Shown here one piece after another: positions 60,528 through 64,000 of a DNA stretch of 64,000 nucleotides (positions are counted from its first letter, which is position 1; each line of letters begins with the position of its first letter). Source of the stretch: JAJDUF01 sp965214295 (GTDB lineage Bacteria > Chloroflexota > UBA11872 > UBA12225 > JAJDUF01); contig OZ243944.1 in assembly GCA_965214295.1 (NCBI GenBank), forward strand, positions 806,001 through 870,000, written 5' to 3'. The notes below the pieces were generated by a model, which searched no databases, was not told where the DNA came from, and worked only from the letters and a program-made list of their open reading frames with translations. The position numbers and the translations under genes were made by a program.

Positions 60528-61517
60528 CTACGGTACGAGCACATGATCGAATATCTGCTTGACCAAGTCGTCGGCGGTCCGCTCTTCCGCCTCGGCCTCG
60601 TAGCTCGGGATGAGCCGGTGGCGCAGCACGTCCGGCCCGATGGTTTTCACGTCCTGGGGCGTGACGTAGCCGCGCCCCAGCAGGAACGCATACGCCTTGG
60701 CCCCGAGGGTGAGGGCGATAGTGGCTCGCGGCGAGGCACCGTATTCGATCAGGTGAGCCAGATCGAGCCCGTATTCGCCCGGCGTCCGGGTGGCCTGGAC
60801 AATATCTACGATGTAGTCCTTGATCTTGTCATCCACGTAGATTTCGTCCACCACCATTCGCGCCTGCAAGATGTCCTCCGGCTGCACCACCGGCTCCACG
60901 TCCGTCTTGGGCTGCGTCGAGGCCATGCGGTCCAGTATCCGGCGCTCTTCCTGCTTCGAGGGGTACGTCACCTTGAGCTTGAGCATGAAGCGATCCACCT
61001 GAGCCTCGGGCAGTGGGTAGGTGCCTTCCTGCTCGATTGGATTCTGGGTAGCGAGCACGAGGAACGGCTCCACGAGCGCATAGGACTCATCACCCAGCGT
61101 GACCTGCTTTTCCTGCATCGCTTCCAGGAGGGCGCTCTGGACCTTCGGTGGGGCACGGTTGATCTCGTCTGCCAAGACGAGATGGGCAAAGATCGGCCCC
61201 TTCTTCGGCGTGAAGGAGCCATCGCGCGGGTTATAGATCAGCGTCCCGATGAGGTCCGCCGGCAGTAGGTCCGGAGTGAACTGAATCCGCTGAAACTGCG
61301 CTTGGATGGCCTGCGCCAGGGTAGTCACCATCAGGGTCTTTGCCAGCCCCGGCACCCCTTCTAGCAACACATGTCCGCCGGTGAGCAACCCGACAAGCAG
61401 ACGCTCGATCATATACTGTTGCCCGACAATCACTTCTTCCAGCGCGAACATGAGCGTTCTCAGGAAGTGGCTGTGATCTTCGACTGCTCTCCCAATCTGC
61501 TTTACGTCAACGGCCAT
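60528..61517 (-). CDS. moxR: MoxR-family AAA+ ATPase
   Basis: A 329-residue ATPase. Walker A is LLEGVPGLAKT, Walker B VLADEINRAPPKVQSALLEA, sensor 1 LATQNPIEQEG, and the C-terminal lid GASPRATIAL. MoxR proteins act as chaperone-like ATPases for VWA proteins, consistent with batA and batB downstream. GGAGG is upstream of the ATG at 61517 (GTG at 61520 is also possible). It is the first gene of the operon. Confidence 0.94.
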   Translation of the reverse strand: MAVDVKQIGRAVEDHSHFLRTLMFALEEVIVGQQYMIERLLVGLLTGGHVLLEGVPGLAKTLMVTTLAQAIQAQFQRIQFTPDLLPADLIGTLIYNPRDGSFTPKKGPIFAHLVLADEINRAPPKVQSALLEAMQEKQVTLGDESYALVEPFLVLATQNPIEQEGTYPLPEAQVDRFMLKLKVTYPSKQEERRILDRMASTQPKTDVEPVVQPEDILQARMVVDEIYVDDKIKDYIVDIVQATRTPGEYGLDLAHLIEYGASPRATIALTLGAKAYAFLLGRGYVTPQDVKTIGPDVLRHRLIPSYEAEAEERTADDLVKQIFDHVLVP

Positions 61518-61925
61518 CACGTCCTACCTCCACGGCGACCACCCCCGACTTACGATTTTAAGCGACTCACGTCGCCTCCACCATACGCACAAAACTGTCC
61601 TGGCCCCCTTCCCTATAGTCCCGCTGCTCCGCAGGGGGACTATAGGGGGGCCTTCATTGGAGCAGCTGGTTACGGCCCCATACCCCATTACCCGCTCGCC
61701 TCCGGCAGACTCCCCCTCTCCATACACGCGGAGAGGGGCTTAGGAGTGAGGAGAGCTGGCCGCGACCGGCAGTACGACTAGAGACCATTGTGCGGCGTGG
61801 AGGTTCCGGGCCGGTTGCGAGCAGATTACAGCCTCGCAACCGGCCGTCGGAGGGGCAGCGCGGGGCAAGGTAGAGAGCAAAGGAAACAGCCCGTCGGATT
61901 GCTCCGACGGGCCGTTCTCCAGTAG
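61518..61925. other. Intergenic region with a hairpin repeat and the tRNA terminator
   Basis: No gene is seen. It contains a CCCCTGCGGAGCAGCGGG-like palindrome region (61610-61640), a CCCCTCTCCATACACGCGGAGAGGGG hairpin (61712), an inverted GCGAGGC/GGTTGCGAG pair near 61815-61845, and the terminator at 61889-61912. Confidence 0.5.
61889..61912 (-). terminator. Rho-independent-type terminator downstream of tRNA-Arg
   Basis: A perfect 10-bp stem GCCCGTCGGA/TCCGACGGGC with a 4-base loop. On the minus strand it is followed by TGTTTCCTTT. It lies 13 bases after the tRNA 3' end. Confidence 0.75.
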
Positions 61926-61999
61926 TATCCCCGGAGGGATTCGAACCCCCGACCTCTTGGTTCGTAGCCAAGCGCTCTGTCCAGCTGAGCTACGGGGAT
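61926..61999 (-). tRNA. tRNA-Arg (anticodon ACG)
   Basis: A 74-base cloverleaf. The acceptor stem ATCCCCG/CGGGGAT pairs over 7 bp, with discriminator A. The D-arm is GCTC..GAGC, the anticodon stem CTTGG/CCAAG holds loop CTACGAA, and the T-arm is GGGGG-TTCGAAT-CCCTC-like. CCA is not encoded. ACG anticodon with wobble A34 (inosine) reads CGU/CGC/CGA. Confidence 0.95.
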
Positions 62000-62051
62000 A
62001 GCCGCGGGCGCCGCACATAACCTGCCGGCGAGACACCCGACGCCATAGAGT

Positions 62052-62081
62052 ATTGTAGTGAACTCCCTCACCGGAGGTCAA
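62052..62081 (-). promoter_or_regulatory. Predicted promoter of tRNA-Arg
   Basis: Minus strand: TTGACC (62076-62081), 18-bp spacer, TACAAT (62052-62057), about 52 bases before the tRNA. Confidence 0.55.
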
Positions 62082-62156
62082 CTACGCTTGCCGTGGTCGG
62101 CGCCCGCGTGCCGGTCTCGTGCCGGTACGGAATACGGCGACAACGCTTGGGCATCG

Positions 62157-63830
62157 CTACCCTCCCCGGTTCCACAGTTCGGCGCGCTTGAGGAATACGG
62201 ACGGGTCTGCCACCCACTCACCATAGCCGATACGCCGGTTGTCCGTCAGCCAATTGATCTTCTCGTCGAGGCAAGCGGCCAGGGCCGCATCGCTCACGGC
62301 CAGTGTAAAGCCGCCGAACTCAACCGCGTCATCGAGGGCAGTGACCACGAATACCCCACCGGCAACGTGGGCAGCGTCACGGTTGCCGATCTCGCCTCTG
62401 GCCAGCGCGTCTATCGTACCGGCACCCAGGGCCGCCAGTAGCTCCGTTTCACCGGCCACGTCACCGAGATAGACTACTTGCGGCATGGCTTCCATGGGAG
62501 GCTGGAGGTGCCGCCGGCCCGCGAGATTCGGCGACTCGCCGGCGGCAGTGATGACGTACGCCGCGCTGCCGTCGGCAACCACCGTGCCCTGCGGCGTTTC
62601 GATGCGCGTACCGACGGCCAGCACACCGTTGGCGTCAACGAGGCCCGTCAGCTCCAGCAGGCGGAACTCCCCTGTGGTACCGGCCAGCGCGCCGACGCGC
62701 ACGTCGCTGGTCAGGTCGTCATGCGTGGCTAGGCGCTCCGCGTCTGCGGCGCGTACCAGGAGCGACTGGCGAAACGCGATATGGCCCGACGTAAAGGCGA
62801 CTACCGGCCGGCCCGTCGCGTCGCGGGTTCGAGAATCGAGAATCGTGATGCCGCCGCCGATAATATCGTATTGCGGGCCGGCGGATCGCAGCCAGATGCC
62901 GTCCCACACGTCAATACCGCGGCGAGAGAAAGACAGCCCGGCACCATCCAAGGCTTCGAGCGCGGTCAACAGATCCGCTTCATAGCCACGGTGGATATGG
63001 AAGCCGGCGGCGGCCGGGTTTTCGTCGGCGCTGTAGCTCACCGGCTCGAAAAAGGCATAGAAGCCGACGTTGAGCGCGCGGTCGCCATCCGTGCAGGCCG
63101 GCGGGCTGGGCAAGCGCCTAATCGCCACGACCGCCACCGGGTTGCGCCAGTCGTGCTGGGCCGGGTCGAGCCCCCCGCCACCGTGAACGCCCGCGTGGAC
63201 GTGGACGTAGCCCTCAGCTGCCGCAGTATCGTCGTGGACATGGTTGCCACAGGCCGGGCCGGGGATGTAGGCACAATTCTCGCTGTTGGCCTCGCTGCCC
63301 GCGTCGTAGGCGACCAGCGTCATCCGCCGGTTGTAAAGCTCCACACCGTTCGCGCCGATGAAGGCGTCGTTGGTGTTCACCAACATGCCCGCCAGGGAGA
63401 GATACCGCGCCTTGCCCTGGACCGTGATTGTGGCCGTGACGGTCTTGCCCGGCAGGATCGGCCCGCTGTCGCTGGTGACGAACTGGGCCGAGCCGACCTG
63501 CTCGTTCGTTGCCGGGTTCCACGCCGCCATAAGACCGGCAGCGTCGGCATCCTCGGCCATGGCTGCCAGCGCCGCGCTGGCGGGCTGGCCGAGCGTGTAG
63601 AGCGGCTCCACGCCCTTCGTATGCGTAGCCAGGAAGATGGGCGAGAGGGGCTGCCCGCGGGTCAGATTGGTGATGGAAACCTCGTAGGTGACTGCCTGTG
63701 TAGCCACGCCGCTGTCACCGCCGGCAATGACCAGGCCCCAGGTCAGCCCGGCCAGCGCAGCCACGCCGACCAAGGCGGCGGCGAGCTTTCTCCCCAGAGC
63801 AAAGGGCAAAGGTAAAGTGTTCGCACGCAT
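62157..63830 (-). CDS. Spondin-domain/solute-binding (family 3) fusion protein
   Basis: A 557-residue secreted protein. A membrane-type signal (LAAALVGVAALAGLTWGLVIAG) leads into a spondin_N-like domain (residues about 48-260: YEVSITNLTRGQPLSPIFLA, AAMAEDADAAGL, GNHVHDDTAAAEGYVHVHAG). From about residue 270 a periplasmic family-3 solute-binding fold follows (HRGYEADLLTALEAL, VWDGIWLRSAGPQYDIIGGG, IAFRQSLLVRAADAERL), continuing to INWLTDNRRIGYGEW. GGGGAGGGAG precedes the ATG. No transporter genes are adjacent. The two domains are usually separate proteins; ligand unknown. Confidence 0.75.
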   Translation of the reverse strand: MRANTLPLPFALGRKLAAALVGVAALAGLTWGLVIAGGDSGVATQAVTYEVSITNLTRGQPLSPIFLATHTKGVEPLYTLGQPASAALAAMAEDADAAGLMAAWNPATNEQVGSAQFVTSDSGPILPGKTVTATITVQGKARYLSLAGMLVNTNDAFIGANGVELYNRRMTLVAYDAGSEANSENCAYIPGPACGNHVHDDTAAAEGYVHVHAGVHGGGGLDPAQHDWRNPVAVVAIRRLPSPPACTDGDRALNVGFYAFFEPVSYSADENPAAAGFHIHRGYEADLLTALEALDGAGLSFSRRGIDVWDGIWLRSAGPQYDIIGGGITILDSRTRDATGRPVVAFTSGHIAFRQSLLVRAADAERLATHDDLTSDVRVGALAGTTGEFRLLELTGLVDANGVLAVGTRIETPQGTVVADGSAAYVITAAGESPNLAGRRHLQPPMEAMPQVVYLGDVAGETELLAALGAGTIDALARGEIGNRDAAHVAGGVFVVTALDDAVEFGGFTLAVSDAALAACLDEKINWLTDNRRIGYGEWVADPSVFLKRAELWNRGG

Positions 63831-63950
63831 ACTCCCTCCCCATCTCCCCTCAACTGTTGTCTCTTCCCGTCCGGCAAGCGTCTCCCCTCCGAGCGACCGG
63901 TGACTATAGCATGGGGGGTGTCCGGCAGGAGGTGGGCCGCGACTAGGCTC

Positions 63951-64000
63951 CCGTCATGGCGGCGGAAGCCGCCATCCAGGGCCATTCGTGGCCTCCTGGT
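63951..64000. repeat. Short palindrome repeat at window end
   Basis: GTCATGGCGGCGGAAGCCGCCATCC, a GGCGGC/GCCGCC palindrome of the scattered short-palindrome family, followed by GGGCCATTCGTGGCC. A related stretch lies near 40410. Confidence 0.6.

Overview
The window is GC-rich bacterial chromosome with short intergenic gaps. Its gene content is a double-glycine-lipobox sugar-binding lipoprotein, GH4, ceramidase-like and Gfo/Idh enzymes, a moxR-bat operon, a three-subunit proton-pumping transhydrogenase and many repeat-derived insertions. This looks most like an environmental member of the Chloroflexota (Thermomicrobia/Sphaerobacter-like). That placement is an inference from gene content and style; no rRNA is present to confirm it.

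Layout. 1-9.3 kb, minus strand: a carbohydrate-use cluster (partial ABC solute-binding lipoprotein with a collagen-like linker, aldo/keto reductase, polysaccharide deacetylase-like protein, GH4 glycosidase, ceramidase-like hydrolase, ankyrin protein, Gfo/Idh dehydrogenase). 9.6-16.6 kb: an unknown protein, an ECF sigma/anti-sigma pair, Hsp20, a D-2-hydroxyacid dehydrogenase and a TrmH-type RNA methyltransferase. 16.5-25.4 kb: a truncated alpha/beta hydrolase, an interrupted clpS, a two-component system, guaB, a membrane protein and a DUF62 SAM hydrolase. 25.6-35 kb: a toxin-antitoxin locus with a dead toxin, a sugar dehydrogenase, a glutaredoxin/nicotinamidase pair, two tandem-repeat arrays, a large membrane glycosyltransferase-like protein, an interrupted Zn-ribbon/[2Fe-2S] protein, and plsX. 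35-43 kb: a lone nitrile hydratase alpha-like gene followed by a CoA-ester catabolic cluster (MaoC, acyl-CoA dehydrogenase, DUF35, thiolase, SDR, CoA transferase). 43-46 kb: pntAA-pntAB-pntB. 46-52 kb: aminotransferase, Cas4-like nuclease, amidase, HEPN protein, HigBA-type toxin-antitoxin. 52.3-61.5 kb: a complete moxR-DUF58-batABCDE operon. 61.9-64 kb: tRNA-Arg and a spondin/solute-binding fusion.

The main discovery candidate is a family of about 53-65 bp palindromic elements. At least nine copies lie inside protein-coding genes without breaking the frame, one lies just upstream of an aminotransferase, and one degenerate copy lies between moxR and the DUF58 gene. Arms differ between copies but stay paired within each copy, and every coding copy adds about 18-22 residues to a conserved protein. 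They resemble, in principle only, the coding palindromic elements of Rickettsia.

Other repeats are abundant. Three MITE-like families have terminal inverted repeats (GAGACCTTTGCA, CAAGGGTAGGTTTTT, AGGGCCTTKCCA); the last two have copies with apparent 8-bp target duplications. A hairpin repeat (CCCCTCTCC...GGAGAGGGG followed by CCGGGGGTGAGG) recurs near 6.98, 11.55, 13.2, 13.93, 15.72, 27.83, 29.0-29.25, 30.1, 30.16, 36.98, 46.0 and 61.72 kb. A short palindrome (CATTCCCGCG...GCGGGAATCC) is scattered and in two cases supplies the 3' end of a gene.

Several otherwise well-conserved genes carry in-frame stops (clpS, batE, the Zn-ribbon/ferredoxin gene twice, a PIN toxin), and three are frameshifted (two fixable by one base in a 4-base homopolymer, one by removing a perfect 10-bp tandem duplication). 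This could be real gene decay or residual consensus error. Global TGA recoding is unlikely because many intact genes here stop with TGA.
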